A stretch of DNA of 64,000 nt from Lagopus muta (Eukaryota; Chordata; Aves; Galliformes; Phasianidae). The stretch's first letter is position 1; each line of letters opens with the position of its first letter. Location of the stretch: the NCBI RefSeq assembly GCF_023343835.1, contig NC_064439.1, positions 29,303,933-29,367,932 on the forward strand, read 5' to 3'. The position numbers and the translations under genes were made by a program. Shown here in pieces: positions 12,563 to 24,600 of the stretch. The notes beneath the pieces are model-generated. The model worked only from the letters and a program-made list of their open reading frames with translations. It had not been told where the DNA came from and ran no database searches.

Positions 12563-15500
12563 TGAAAATTATATTTTAAAAATTAATTATTTTTATTTAT
12601 TAGTAGTATACATGTCAACACTGAAGAATACGGAGAGCCTATGCACAAGATCAATGTCAAGATTCTTTTAACTGATTTCAGTGGAAACTGATTCTGATTC
12701 CTGATGCCCAACTTTAATAATTTGTAGCTTGGAGTTTTACGTCAAACTTCAGTTTTCCCCTGCTGCTCAACACAATCATAATGAAAAGCAAACTTTTATG
12801 TCAGGATGAATTGTTTTTTTTATCCTTTCTTGGCTCTTCTACTTGTCTAGGACTTTCAGTTTTAGCTATCATGGCATTTCTTTCTCCCCTAGTGCTACAG
12901 TGACAAAGATGCCAAATTGATAAAGTGCGTAGATTCCCCATTTCCTGTACTCAGCCCTGAGAAAAGAATTATGAAAACCCTTCTCCTCCTCTCTTTGAAG
13001 TCAGGAAAGACAAGTGCTGGCAAGTAAATACAGAAAATAAATGTTACCAATGAATATATCAATAAAATTTCCACTGGCAAGGGCTAGGGGCAGGGAATTA
13101 ACATGCCATTTGCAGATTAATTGTACATCTTGATGGTTTTTATGCCTTATAGTTTGAAAACTGAATCCTAGCATAAAGTTTAATATTATATTCAGTTCAG
13201 GAAGGATACCTAGGAAGACAAGGATGCCTTTTGTATCAAGTGTTTAAAATGTCCTTGAAAAAAGGCTGACAGCAGAAGACTCAGTCAACACTTTTAGCAC
13301 TAAATAAGATTTGCATTTGACTTCACTGGAAAGAGAATTTTACTCCTTTCAGATCGAGGGCTTTCCAAATTCATGAGCTCAAGACCTTTATTATTTTATT
13401 ATTTTCAGAAGTAACTAGTAGATTTTTGCATACTTCAAATATTTTAAAATTTACCTTTTTCGGAATAAAAAAATGGAAACAATATTTTTGACAAACTTGA
13501 CTTACATAAGAATAGGTCTGAGAAATTATTTTTTTGTGAATTTTAGTCCTATTGCAAGATCATTTCTAAAAAAAAAAAAAAAGACTGTACAAGCCACTCT
13601 ACTTAGGATAATGAATTGAATACAATAGGACTTTCTGAGTTTGACAAAAGGCATTGAATATACAATTATCTGTGATCTGGGGCAAGCTGCTGTAGAGAGA
13701 TTTTTTTTTTTAATTAAATGAAAGTAGTGTTTGCAAAGGATTGAAAGATTTTAATCTTCCACTCACAGTATCCTGTTCAATACATTTACTCAAAACACAA
13801 GATGCAGCTTACATTGTTGCATCTCTCCCTCTCCTTTATTTAGATCAGGACACATCCACCCTTATTTCAGGACTTCCTTAAAGTGATCTAAGACAGGTAA
13901 GCTATAAAATGTGAAGGTATTTACCTCTTTGGGGACCTGATTTATATTTTTCCTCCTTATTTGGATGATGTCCAAGAGCTGCTCCAACTTTCTTGACAGA
14001 AGACTCTATTTCACTCTTTTAGGATAAGAAGTCAGATGGGATGGAGTCCTTAAAAAAAAAAAAAAAGCTTTAGGGCCAACTAGTTTTTCTTTTTGTGTGA
14101 TAAGACATTAATGTTAGTTATCTTCCAGCTATGCTGGCTGAACCTGAAAAACAGAGGCTTAAGGCTGCCACATTCTCTTGCTCCAAAAGCAAGTCTACTC
14201 GTATAAGTACAAATTAACTATTGTGCTTTGTACTCATGAAACTTCCTTACTATGCTTGCCACCAGCAAATACAAAAGGCATTCATCACTTCCTGGGAAGA
14301 TAACAGAACAGAAACATGCCCATGAGGAAGCAGTATCACTTCCTCTGACAAAACAGTATAGATAAGGAACGTGAAATATGTCATCCATATCCAGGCAATA
14401 TTTCTGCTGGACTATCACTAATGATCGCCCTGAAACTCTCCAGAGTAACAAAGATTTCAGCACAGAGGTATCTCAGTACAACATTAAGCATAGTCTTGGG
14501 GCAAAGCATAACAGAATCTATGGGTGTATGAGAGATGAAATCTAAATAAAACTTATCCTCTAAAATAGTCCAGTCATTCATATATAAAAATGTGCATTCT
14601 AAATATCATATTGATGCTGGACAAAAAGCTTACCATAAATCTAATAACGAAAGTCAGACTGCAGATTTGCAAACAAGAACTTAAAAGCAACCCTGATCTT
14701 ACAGAAAACTGCATTACCATTCAAATCTATCAAACAAGTTTTATAAATAATGAAGCACAAATGTACCTGGGAATCTCCTGGGACTTCATGAAACTGTAAA
14801 TCAGTTTGCTGCCAAATTTGCTTTCCAGCAATGATGGAGTTGCATTAAAAACTATGTGGTTCGCTGTATAGGGCAATTATTTGCCTTCAAGGCTGCAGGT
14901 TATATTGGAAAGTAGGTGACTGCCAAGAAATCTTTTAATGGAGGATTCTTAATTGTTGGTATTGACATTGCTCAGAAAACAAGAGGTAAAGTTAAAAATT
15001 AATGTACCAAAAAACATGATTAACATTCTTCCACTGTCCTGTAAGTAACTTTAGAGAATAAAAAAAAGACATGTTGAGTAAGAATGGACAGAATGGATGT
15101 GGGTAAGTCAGCAAGAATGTGCATACTAAAACAAGTAGGAAGATGTAAACATTTATACCCTTTGTCTTTTATTATAGCCCCACATTTGAAATGCTTACAC
15201 TCTTCAGTGCAATGGCTTTTTCATGCTCCTATATAATCCCAAAGACTTGCATGCAAATTTGAAAAAAAAAAAAAAATCTTTTAATAAGATTAAACCATTA
15301 CTTCAGAATTTGTCAACTTTTCCAGAGATGTTGAGTAGTCCTTGCTAATAAGCCGCTTATATAGAATATTTCCCATGTGTTAACTTCATTCCCCCATTTT
15401 CTATGTATATAATGAGTGCAAGCATGTGCACTTGAACACAAATATGGCACACAGTGTGCAGTTACATTTTCCATTTGGATTCTTCTTGCCCTCTTGGTAG

Positions 15501-16137
15501 TGATGCTGGGAAATATTATATTACACAGAAAATTTTACTCCTAATAAAAGTAACTCCTTCTGTGACTGCCTTCTGTGCACATTTTGGACCACCATGCGTT
15601 TTAATGAATTTCCACTCTTTCTTGTAATGGAATACTGCAAGGCAGTGTGTAATGGTAACATGGCTGAACAAGGCTCAGTTCCTCCCTAGGCCTACACAAG
15701 GCTGCACTGTGGGGTGTCATGCTTCTGAAAATGTACTAGTCAGAAGAATACCATGTGTTACAGAAATACTAAGGAAATTTCTGTTGCTTGGGCTAGGCAT
15801 CTTTATTGAGCCTCAGCTACACCATTTTACACTGCTCCACTGTTTCCTTCTCTCACTCATATTTCCTTCCATCTGTCCTTTAAAATACACAATCTTTTTC
15901 CTAATTAAGATGTAGGTTCGTAGCATGTATTTTATCACCTTTTTCATTCTGACTTTAAGTGACAAACATCCTATTCTTCATTTTTCCTTCAAAGTTTTGA
16001 CAAACTTCCAAACTTACACATTCAAATCTTCTCATTCTAAAGGATCTTCAAGTGGTACAATTAAGAAAAATTAATATAAAAGGAAATGTCTTAAAATCTT
16101 CCAGGTGTTTTCACACTACTGTATTACTGCTACATGG

Positions 16138-16200
16138 AAAAAAAAAAAACAACAAAAAACCCAATACAAAAACAACAAAAAACTATATCAAACAAAAAAA
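16138..16200 (+). repeat. A-rich low-complexity tract
   Basis: Poly(A) run interspersed with single C or T residues (AAAAAC-like units) across about 63 nt. It could be the eroded tail of an old retroposed sequence on the plus strand, but nothing recognisable lies just upstream. Confidence 0.8.
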
Positions 16201-16660
16201 GACAAACTGCAACATCTAACTACAATTTATGTATTTTGAAATAAATATCTGAAAAGCTAACTTAGGCACACACCTACTTATGACCAGTACTCAAACAAAT
16301 AGTCTAACCCAGTAAAAATCTGTTAGCCCAACAAAGAGCCATAACCTAAGGTCCAGGATTGAAGTGAGAGTCCTTTCGTGTTGTTTTTCTCTCTTACATG
16401 GGACATCTGTCTGAGGACAATCTTGCAGTTTATATGTACTGTCTTGCAGGTTCGCTTTTGAGTTTGATCCAAGTTTTACTTTGCAGGTTAGGTCTGCAAA
16501 TTTCTAACATAATAAATAAAATCAATCCTGAAGAAGTTCCTTCTCCCACCCCCTTGACCCCTCAGACTTTTACCTGATGTCATCTAACATTTTACTGACA
16601 TTTGAAGATACTTCTGAAATTTTGGTACTCTTGGAATATTTTATGAAGATTTACCACAAA

Positions 16661-16700
16661 ATATTTATATGTACATATAAATATTTATATGTGCATATAT
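16661..16700. repeat. Perfect 24-bp palindrome within a 20-bp tandem duplication
   Basis: Positions 16661-16684 equal their own reverse complement, centred on GTAC. The 20-bp unit starting at 16661 recurs at 16681 with two differences. A palindrome of this length in duplex DNA can extrude a cruciform. Its AT-only composition apart from the central GTAC makes a chance AT-repeat origin plausible. Confidence 0.85.
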
Positions 16701-18707
16701 ATAAAGAAAAAAGAAAGCATATAGCTATTACTTTGTAACAAGGTTAAATATAAAAAATTATCCAGTTAAAGCATTCTTCCTGCAGATTGACAGAGAATGA
16801 TTTACAATTTGTGATTTAGTTTCACTAACATTTTCTTTTGCAGGTAAGACTTTAACAGGCTTCTTTTCTAACATTTACTCACATCCAACTTCAACCTCTT
16901 TGGTTTTCTGCCTTTTTGACCGTGTGCATTTTTCGTATTCTTTACATGTTGATTTTGTTGTTGTTGTTGCTTTTCTATAGGGAGAAGGTATATGTCTGCA
17001 CTTAGTCTATAACTCCTTAGAACATTTCAACAAGCATGGAAGGCTGTGCTAGGTCATACAGAGCATGCAGAAGTGAGGGTGACATCAGTACAGCTGGTAA
17101 AGTGCCAACTCTATAATAGCAGCATGAACACAGAATAAGGCATTTTGATGAAACTATAATGGGATTGTATGTTCCTAAAATTCACCAATTGAATCTTCAC
17201 AAAACTCTTCTCAAAGAAGTACAAAGCAATAACTGTATAGTTTCCAGATTAAGTAGTTGACTTAATAAGCTCAGGTGGCATGACTAAAGCCATAACATGA
17301 CTGGAACTTTTGTATTCCTGTGTGCTTGTATATCAAAATCTATCAGTCAATAAGCCAGCAAATGGATTCAGCAGACACAAAAAGAATATTTTTAGCTCAG
17401 AAATTATTACATTAGAAGTATTGTTAGTGTCTTAAGATGTCTTGAGTTTTAAATTAGTTTTAAATTATCTTAATTTTAAGTGAACTTTAAATATCTTATT
17501 TTTTCTAATAGAAAGGATCTATGTATTGCCAAAAAGTAACATGAGATGAGTGACACATTTCAGTACACCAACCATAAGCTTACTCATCACTTCATACGGC
17601 TGCACTCTATTTTTTAGTAGATTGTTTTCTAAATGACTGAATTTGCATGGCGTATGCAATTAGTAAGTAAATTTCTACTTGTGTGGAGGTGAAGATCCAT
17701 ACCAGCACCTTGCCATATCCCAAATCTCTGCTTCTGAGGGAGTGACTGGGCATACAATAAACAAACTCCTGATGGCCAGCATTCAACGTTGCCCGATTTG
17801 AATGAAATAGTATTCAAAAACTATATGATATTTAAAACAATGGGGCTTTCTACATTTTAGTAGTCCTAGAAGCTCTACTAATATCTGTTTAATGTGAAGC
17901 TTCTCAGAAAAGAAGCCAAAGAGTTAGCATATTTTACTAGCAGAAACCTCAGGCATTTAAATGGATGGCTCTGTATAAAGGCTGCCTGTGAGTATATCTT
18001 TAATTAAAGGAGAGTAGCTTGTTAACAATAAAGACTGGAACTTGTCTTGGAAAAGGACAAAGGTCAAGTGATGACTTGGCAAATTGATGTAATCACATCC
18101 AACCACTAGCTGTGAGCCACAATCAGATTTAAATAAATAAGCTTCCAGAAAAAAAGTGTCTTCCCTGTTATGCCATTACAATTTGCAAGAAGACCTTGGT
18201 TTCATCAGGGAGATCTTTAAAGTTGGAATTTCACACTAGACTATCATCCAGAACTTTGATTACTTTTAACTCAATTAAAAAAAAAAAAATATATGAATAT
18301 TTTGTGTCAGGAAACAAGATTAGTGGCCTATATACAAAGAGAAAGTGCCTTACAGTGTTAAAATCCAGAAGTACATGAACGGGATTTGTAAGATTACAAG
18401 AACAAATAAAAATAATACACATAGATTTATGATTGTTATAAAAAAAAAAATAGCCTGTATGTGTTTCTATATATACTGAATTATTATTTAAATTATTTAT
18501 ACTAGTGGAGATAGTGAACTGAGTACCCTGTTGTATAATCAATGGATATCGAGATGTTACAATCACAATATAATCAAGAGAATTAGGCAAAGTGGACTAT
18601 GATAACAAAAGAGAATAAAATGGAAATCTTACCCTTAGGCTAGGCTCACTACAAAACACCAATAAAGGCAATCTCCAGAAGAGATCCTTCCCCACTCGTA
18701 GCCAGCT

Positions 18708-18715
18708 CTTAAATA
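18708..18715 (-). promoter_or_regulatory. TATA-like box of the probable LTR
   Basis: Minus-strand TATTTAAG. It lies roughly 160 bp into the element from its TG end, downstream of the GC-rich part, as a core promoter would at a U3/R junction. It supports reading the block as an LTR. Whether it is still active cannot be told from sequence. Confidence 0.5.
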
Positions 18716-18754
18716 GGTCTAGGAGCGGTGCAGCCAGGCTCCACCCCTTCCGGC

Positions 18755-18783
18755 AGCACAGGTGAATTGCCTTCACCTGTGCT
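18755..18783. repeat. 12-bp perfect inverted repeat with 5-nt loop
   Basis: Arms AGCACAGGTGAA (18755-18766) and TTCACCTGTGCT (18772-18783) are perfect reverse complements around TTGCC. A further 7-bp pair flanks it at 18731-18737 and 18787-18793. Both arms contain the E-box CAGGTG/CACCTG. It lies in the U3-like half of the probable LTR, so it could be a protein-binding element of the LTR. Confidence 0.85.
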
Positions 18784-18878
18784 CCTCTGGCTGGCTCATG
18801 GCTCACCTCAGGTGATCAATCAGAGGTTCAGGCCGTGACTCAGCAGTTCCCATACACCTGGGTAATTCTGACATACAA

Positions 18879-19888
18879 GATTAGTGTATTAATGTCTTTC
18901 ACAAACTCAAAATTACTAAGATCACGAGTCCTCTGTAGTCTAGAAGTCAGCCACTAGCACTGATGCTAGCATACAGATAAGTCAGTAAAATCAGTTTTAG
19001 TAACTGTCGTAAATACCACTGGATCAGTCTTATTTTCTAGATAAGAAAAGAACTCAATATGTTTACAAAATATGTCACTTGTGACATTTCTGAGACCATC
19101 TGATGTAAAAAAAATCTGGAGCAGGTTGCAATAATGTTGGAAATATTGTCAAAACAACTCTGTAACCATAATTATGTGTTTGCTCCATAATGATGGACTG
19201 CTCATCTTAAGGAATGCTGTTGCAAGCGGGAACATTATACAAATGGCCAGGTTCAGCAGCCACGATGGTGTAAGTATGAGCCCTTTTTGTTTTATTTACG
19301 AACTGAAAATTCATCCAAAGGTTTTCCATTGTCAAGTGACTACCACAAATGTTACAACGTTTGCCAACAGAGTTTTGAAGATATACCTCTGTTGCAGTAT
19401 TGTTGCCAGAAGTATGCCACAAAATCTTCAGCTCTTCTTAAATAAGGATTCCAGGGCTTCTGGCTCACAGTCATAAACAACAACGACTTGAGTTCAGGCT
19501 CTGATTGCAGTCTGCTATTACAAAACTGTACGTTAGCAGTATTCTTGGATATTCCCGCAAGAATCTGTCAATCACAATCCTATTATAGAAGAACTGATGA
19601 TGCAAGCACCAAAAAAAAAAAAAAAAATTCGCTTTGATAAAGCCAACTTCTGGCTAGCCTTAGAAAGAAGGACTACATTTTCTTTCCTTTGGTTTCTGAT
19701 GGGTTTTTGAATTTGAGCTTCCTTTTTTTGCATTTGTTTTAAATGACTCTCCCTGCTGTTTCTTCCACTGCAGATGAAAGAAACGTGTTTGTCAGAAGTA
19801 GGAGATGTTTTGGTCTCGTCAGTCAAGCCTTGGTAAATTAAAGTTGGTAACTTCTCTGCCTAGAGAAAAAGGATTAAGAGCTGATTTT
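18879..19888. other. Unannotated sequence between the LTR and a CR1 fragment
   Basis: No gene is recognised. Around 19174-19476 both strands are free of stops for 70-100 codons, in a patch richer in G and C than its surroundings. This could be an unrecognised old repeat or retrocopy, but the predicted peptides match no family I know. A 17-nt A run lies at 19611-19627. Confidence 0.45.
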
Positions 19889-19950
19889 CACAGAATCACA
19901 GAATGCTTGAGGTTGGGAGGGACCTCTGGAGATAATCTAATCCGCAAATG
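19889..19950 (-). mobile_element. CR1 LINE tail fragment
   Basis: The plus strand reads CACAGAATCACAGAATG followed by GGTTGGGAGGGACCTCTGGAG, the reverse complement of the CR1 3' terminus. Only about 60 bp are recognisable, so this is an extremely 5'-truncated or eroded copy in minus orientation. It lies about 140 bp from the mariner copy. Confidence 0.88.
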
Positions 19951-20088
19951 GCACATCTCTTAATTCACTTTGGGATTGGATTGACTTCTGAAGTTTCAGT
20001 TGGCCCTTAAAATCATTAGGATTAAATTCAAACCTGCTTTGCTTACCTGACACAAACCCAAAACCTAATCCAAGCAAGAGAAACATTT

Positions 20089-20646
20089 AGGTCATTCCGA
20101 AAGTAATGCATCCTATTTATTTCCATGGAAACAACATTATTTACAAAACACATAATAACATTATTTGATAGAACAAATTCTCAGCTACAAAACAATGTTT
20201 TTTTAACATAGTCGCCACCATTAGCTTGCATTTTCATCAGTGATGAGCAAGAGCCTACATGCTGTGCTGATAAAAATTTGCATGGCCATCCAAGCATGGA
20301 TTCTATTTCATGTCGCTGTTGCCACTACTGAAATGCACCACCCACTGTCTCACTGTATTCACATCCACTGTTTGGTCTACATAAACATTCAGCAAATGTC
20401 AATGAATGTTAATGTGTTCCATTTTTTTTGCACATAGGAATTCAACTCTACACCTTTTCTTCATCTGCACTTCCGTATTAGATGCAATTTTGTCAGATGC
20501 TCCTCTGCTGCCATCTGTCACACAGCAACAACATGTAACTGAATACTGACGGGAAGGCTCAATTTCTGCTGTTTTACCATCAACATCTGTCTCCAACATT
20601 GTGGGACAACATAATAAAATAGGAGGCATTACTTTCAGAGCAGTCT
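20089..20646 (-). mobile_element. Internally deleted mariner-type DNA transposon (Galluhop-like)
   Basis: The ends are imperfect terminal inverted repeats. The left end contains GAAAGTAATGCATCCTATTT (from 20099), and the right end, reverse-complemented, contains GAAAGTAATGCCTCCTATTT. Minus-strand frames between them show remnants of a mariner transposase: an N-terminal stretch at 20399-20629, then at about 20240 a short block with the GGDYV residues typical of mariner C-termini. At about 558 bp it is under half a normal mariner (about 1.2-1.3 kb), so the catalytic centre is deleted and the copy is non-autonomous. It would have been mobilised in trans. A TA target duplication is not clear at the right edge. 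Short copies like this are known in chicken. Confidence 0.88.
20399..20629 (-). pseudogene. N-terminal remnant of mariner transposase
   Basis: A 76-codon open frame inside the mariner copy, starting close to the inverted repeat as a mariner transposase gene does. It contains a run of four cysteines followed by VTDGSRGA. The helix-turn-helix DNA-binding part continues in a shifted, stop-containing frame downstream and the DDD catalytic domain is missing. It cannot make an active transposase. It is most likely passive sequence and not an expressed peptide. Confidence 0.7.
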
Positions 20647-21043
20647 TTGTGTATATGAGTCCTTACTGCTAAAGGCTTTGTGTAACATAGGCAGCTGGCA
20701 TTCCTTTACACTTTATAAGGCAATGTGCTTTGTTTAATGGTACTGCCTAGTTAGTTCCTCAAGAGTCATATGGTCACATACAAGGGCAACATATGGCGAT
20801 ATTTGGCATTCTGTAAAGAAACCAAAAATATTCCCAGACTTAATCTGTTAGTTAAATTCTGTCAGTAGCTATCCCTAAACATCCTTTTCCTATAGCTGGA
20901 GAACTGGCACCAAGTCAAGAACACAGACGTAAGGTTGTACTATATGGGTAAAAATGAACCTCCAAACTGAGTGTTCATACTCCGGTTCTTGTGAATAGTT
21001 GTTTCTCATAACACTTGGCCATAAAATCTTATTTCCTAGCAAG

Positions 21044-21063
21044 AAAACAAAACAAAACAAAAC
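21044..21063 (+). repeat. (AAAAC)4 microsatellite
   Basis: Four exact AAAAC units. Pentanucleotide A-rich repeats often arise from poly(A) tails, but no retroposed body is visible upstream. Confidence 0.9.
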
Positions 21064-21603
21064 ATCCTAAAATTTGAAACTTTCCCGGCTTATTATGAAA
21101 CTGCAATAGGCTTATTTGCTTCTCATTACATACCTGATATGTTTTTACTAATAACATATATTTTGCACCAATGGTTAAGTAAAATAATTTAGTGGCTTAG
21201 TGGGAATAAAATGGCAATAAAGGAAAAGAAAATGGAGAAACTGCTTGCTGGTGGAACACCCCACTATTATTAATTGTGAACCATGTGATCTGGCAAACTT
21301 TTGATTTACCAGCACAGTCCACTCCCTTGTAAATTCTAACTGGCTTTCCCATACATTATTATGTGGATTCCTTGCAACCACTTCCCTTTCTGATTTTCCA
21401 GAGACAGAGTATAAAGTTTCCCCAAATGCCAATAAAATGTGAAATCCTATCCCACTCTTTAGGTTTGCTTTGTGTAGTCATCTTCTATAATAAGAACAAG
21501 CAGAAGTTTTAAACATTGCTCTCTTCTATTTTTGCTTTCATTCAATAGTTACTATTCATTATAAACATCACAGTTTTTATTTCAACATTTGTATGGTGTT
21601 GTG

Positions 21604-21640
21604 TTTTCTTTTCTTTCTTTCTTTCTTTTTTTTTTTTTTA
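21604..21640 (+). repeat. 37-nt C/T-only tract, (TTTC)n then poly-T
   Basis: Pure pyrimidine stretch beginning with TTTC units and ending in about 14 T residues. It ends in AACTG, with no AG acceptor immediately following, so there is no support for a splice site. Confidence 0.9.
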
Positions 21641-24600
21641 ACTGTTGGCTCTAATACTAAGAAAAAATGTAAGTATTTCCTTTCTTCTGCTTAAAAAAAA
21701 AAGGCTTACATGAATGAGTTTGTTCCACTTCCTCATCCTGATTTTGCTTATAGTTTTACTTTGCCATATAACACAGATGTCTATAGGTGAATGAAGTTGG
21801 AGTAAAACACATTAAAGAAACCACATTTAGCATGTTATTTTATAGGTAAAAATAACCCTAAAGCAATGCACAAACACTTGGCCTTAGAAGTTCTTTGCTT
21901 TTCTGCTTGAAGTGTCCTCTACTTTTCAGATGCATATTGATAATGCAGACAGTTTTTGTCTGAAGCAAAGAACACATGGGGTATTCTCTGATCCAATTTG
22001 TTGACAAGTCTGTGAGGGGGGGAAGAAAAAGGCTGAATGTGTGTGGGTGGTTTGCAGCAGACTTCAACATCTATAATTTATTTTTGGGGAGGAAAGGCTT
22101 TTGCAGGACACTGGCATGTAAGATTCTGAACACACACAGCATTACGTCATTCCCATTAAATTATTTCATTTTCTTGTAAGGCTAGTCAGGTTTGCATTGG
22201 GCTTGTGGAGCTGTCAGAATAAAAACATTCACAAATCTGTGGAAGCTATAGCACCACCAAAAGTTCATGTCTTGTGTGGTTTGGCAGAGGGAAACCAGTG
22301 AGACTGCAACAGAGATAAGTTTAGCCCTAATTAAGAGGTGTTAAGGTAAGAAATAAAAATCACCTCATTTTCCTTTGTGGTCCAGTGTTTCAGTACCTGA
22401 CTAGATTTAGATTTTTCCTGTTTCCATTGGAGGTGACTGAAACTGATTACTTGAGCTTGGAATTGCAAACAACGCTGCTCTGTTCTAAAAGGGCAACGTC
22501 TGTGCTCTCAGATGTGGTTCAAACAAGCCATAGTAATCTCTCAGGACAGTTAGATAGGTAGTCAGTCAGTAAACTAAATTTAAGAGAAAAAGATACGCTC
22601 CAGAAATTTCTGTAGCTCTTTATGTGTTGAGATATATTTATGCAGTAATATATTTTGTAAACTTTAAACGATTTCTTAAAGATTTCCTTACGTGAAAAAA
22701 GTCAGTGACTACATTTCAGCCATGTTTGAAGATTTACACAGCATAGAAAACTATAGTCTACTACCTCTCCCCCTACCTTCTGAAGCTCTGAAATCAATCA
22801 AGTAACTCCTACCTACAATTACTATCAAGCAATGCAAATTCCCACTTCTGTAACTCTTGCTGCTTATTAGTCTTCTCTCAGGAACATTGCATAAAACTAC
22901 TAATTTTCCTCAAAGCTGCAACAGCAACCAATTGGCAGATTGGGAACCAGAAGTTGTCAGTGAACTGCTCTTTTTGTCTGGCTGCATAGCGGAGTGCACA
23001 GTTTCAGCTGCTTTTCTGTTTGCTCTTCAATGCATAACCAGAGCTGGATTCTTGTTTTCCAGTGTTGTCCCTTAAAATTTTTGCAACTGTTTTAAATTAG
23101 TGATCTTCCCTGATAGAATAACCACCTCCTAAGTGCAGTTTGATGCATTTTAAGATAAGCATTTGAATACAGAGGTATAAAACACTATCTGCACATGTCT
23201 AAATATTGTCAAGGATTATAGGGAGAAGCTGAGACCCATTGACTTGGCAGTTAAGGTTTAGGTGCCTAAAACTAGATGTGATCAATTCAAAGCTGATCAA
23301 ATAATAAGGGCATGATGAGAAGTAATAAAATATAACACTGGGCTATATTATATGGGAGGAGTTTTCTGCCTTTACTGGCAGAAACAGAATTCCATGCAAT
23401 GGTACATGGGAAGCAACAATCAAATGGCGGGGAGTTAGCTGGTTCGTAGCCAGCTCTGCTCCTGAATTGCACAAGGGAGACTGTAAATATCTATGATCAT
23501 CCTTTGGGTCTCTCAAAACTCGAGAAAATTAGGATTAAGATAGTCAGGGCAGTTAGTCTGATGGTTCCAGAGGCTTTTGGACAGCTTGGAAGGTTATTTT
23601 TCAGTCAGTGCAGCCACTTCAAACTTGGCTGGCCTGCAAAGCGTCTGTGTCACTGCTTTCCAGATGTGAGGACTAGGAAAGAGAGGCGTACAGCTGGCTG
23701 GGCTGGCACTTTCAGTGTGCTTTAGGCAAGGGGAAATCTGGACAGGCAGGCTTCCTTTGCTGGCTGGATGGTAGCTTCACACTTTGCTCGGTGCCTGGAA
23801 ACAGAGAAGTCAGTGACAAGCTCACTGTGGCCCTTGGGGACATTACAAAACCTCGGCTCACTGGCAGTTACAGTTAAGAAGTGTTCAGTGAGTCATAGCT
23901 GCACTGTGTTAATGGGCTGGACCTGGCTCACAGACAAGCACATTCTGAGCTTTCATTCCTTCCAGCTCAATTTAGTTTCTTCTGCTCATCTCCATCAGTA
24001 TGCACGCAGAATTGGATAAATGCCTGCTTGTTTGTGCGAGTGTTTTATTTGCTTCTGCAACCTGTTCCTTGGTGTTGAAGTAGCCTTAACACCAAAGCTT
24101 AGAGATTTTTCTCCATAACAGGTAAAACAAATAAAGCTCTTCCCAGTTCAGTTAGATGCATCTTAACCCAGCCTTACACTAATGATGACTCTTTTTTGAA
24201 CACAAGTACATAAAGTAATGGAATCTGTCATCAGCAACTTTTGATGTGATACTAGATTTGCTGCATATATTTAGATGTAACTAAATTTTCAGTGTACCTG
24301 TTCTTGCAAACTTAATTTTGGGTACTACTTGCTACGCTGAAAATTTGATCTCATTTAAGAATAGATTAAAAAACTTTATTAGGTGACTTTATATTAATAT
24401 GCAAGAATACTTAATTCCCTAGAAATTAATTAGTTGTAGTAAAGCTATAAATAACACTTGAGTAACAAAGGCAGACCAATATTCTGTCATTTGGAAAGAA
24501 CATTACATGTATGCAAGCAAGCAGCTGTAGGACGCTGGGACAACATGACAATTAAAGTAAGCACTTTATTGAAGATGGTCATAAGCAAATAATCTCTCTG

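Larger units (their letters stand above)
12563..18557. other. Unique AT-rich non-coding sequence with homopolymer runs
   Basis: No gene is visible. Three 15-nt A runs lie at 13568-13582, 14052-14066 and 15262-15276, and a (TTG)5 repeat at 16955-16969. The A runs have no upstream retrogene-like sequence that would make them poly(A) tails. The rest looks like ordinary unique AT-rich DNA. Confidence 0.55.
18563..18873 (-). mobile_element. Probable solo LTR of an endogenous retrovirus-like element
   Basis: On the minus strand this 311-bp block starts with TGTCAG and is flanked by the 5-bp direct repeat TACAA (plus strand, 18558-18562 and 18874-18878), the duplication size of many retroviral-type integrations. 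About midway it has a TATTTAAG TATA-like box, in a segment richer in G, C and CpG than its surroundings, and a strong hairpin upstream of that. The far end reads TGTGA rather than the canonical CA, which may be a mutation or mean that the boundary is off. No internal gag, pol or env sequence accompanies it, as expected for a solo LTR left by recombination. The family is not identified. Confidence 0.6.

Noticed and set aside
18231..18590. 119-codon minus-strand open frame
   Set aside because: It crosses the edge of the probable LTR into a poly-A/AT region; phenylalanine/isoleucine-rich composition fits AT-rich non-coding DNA.
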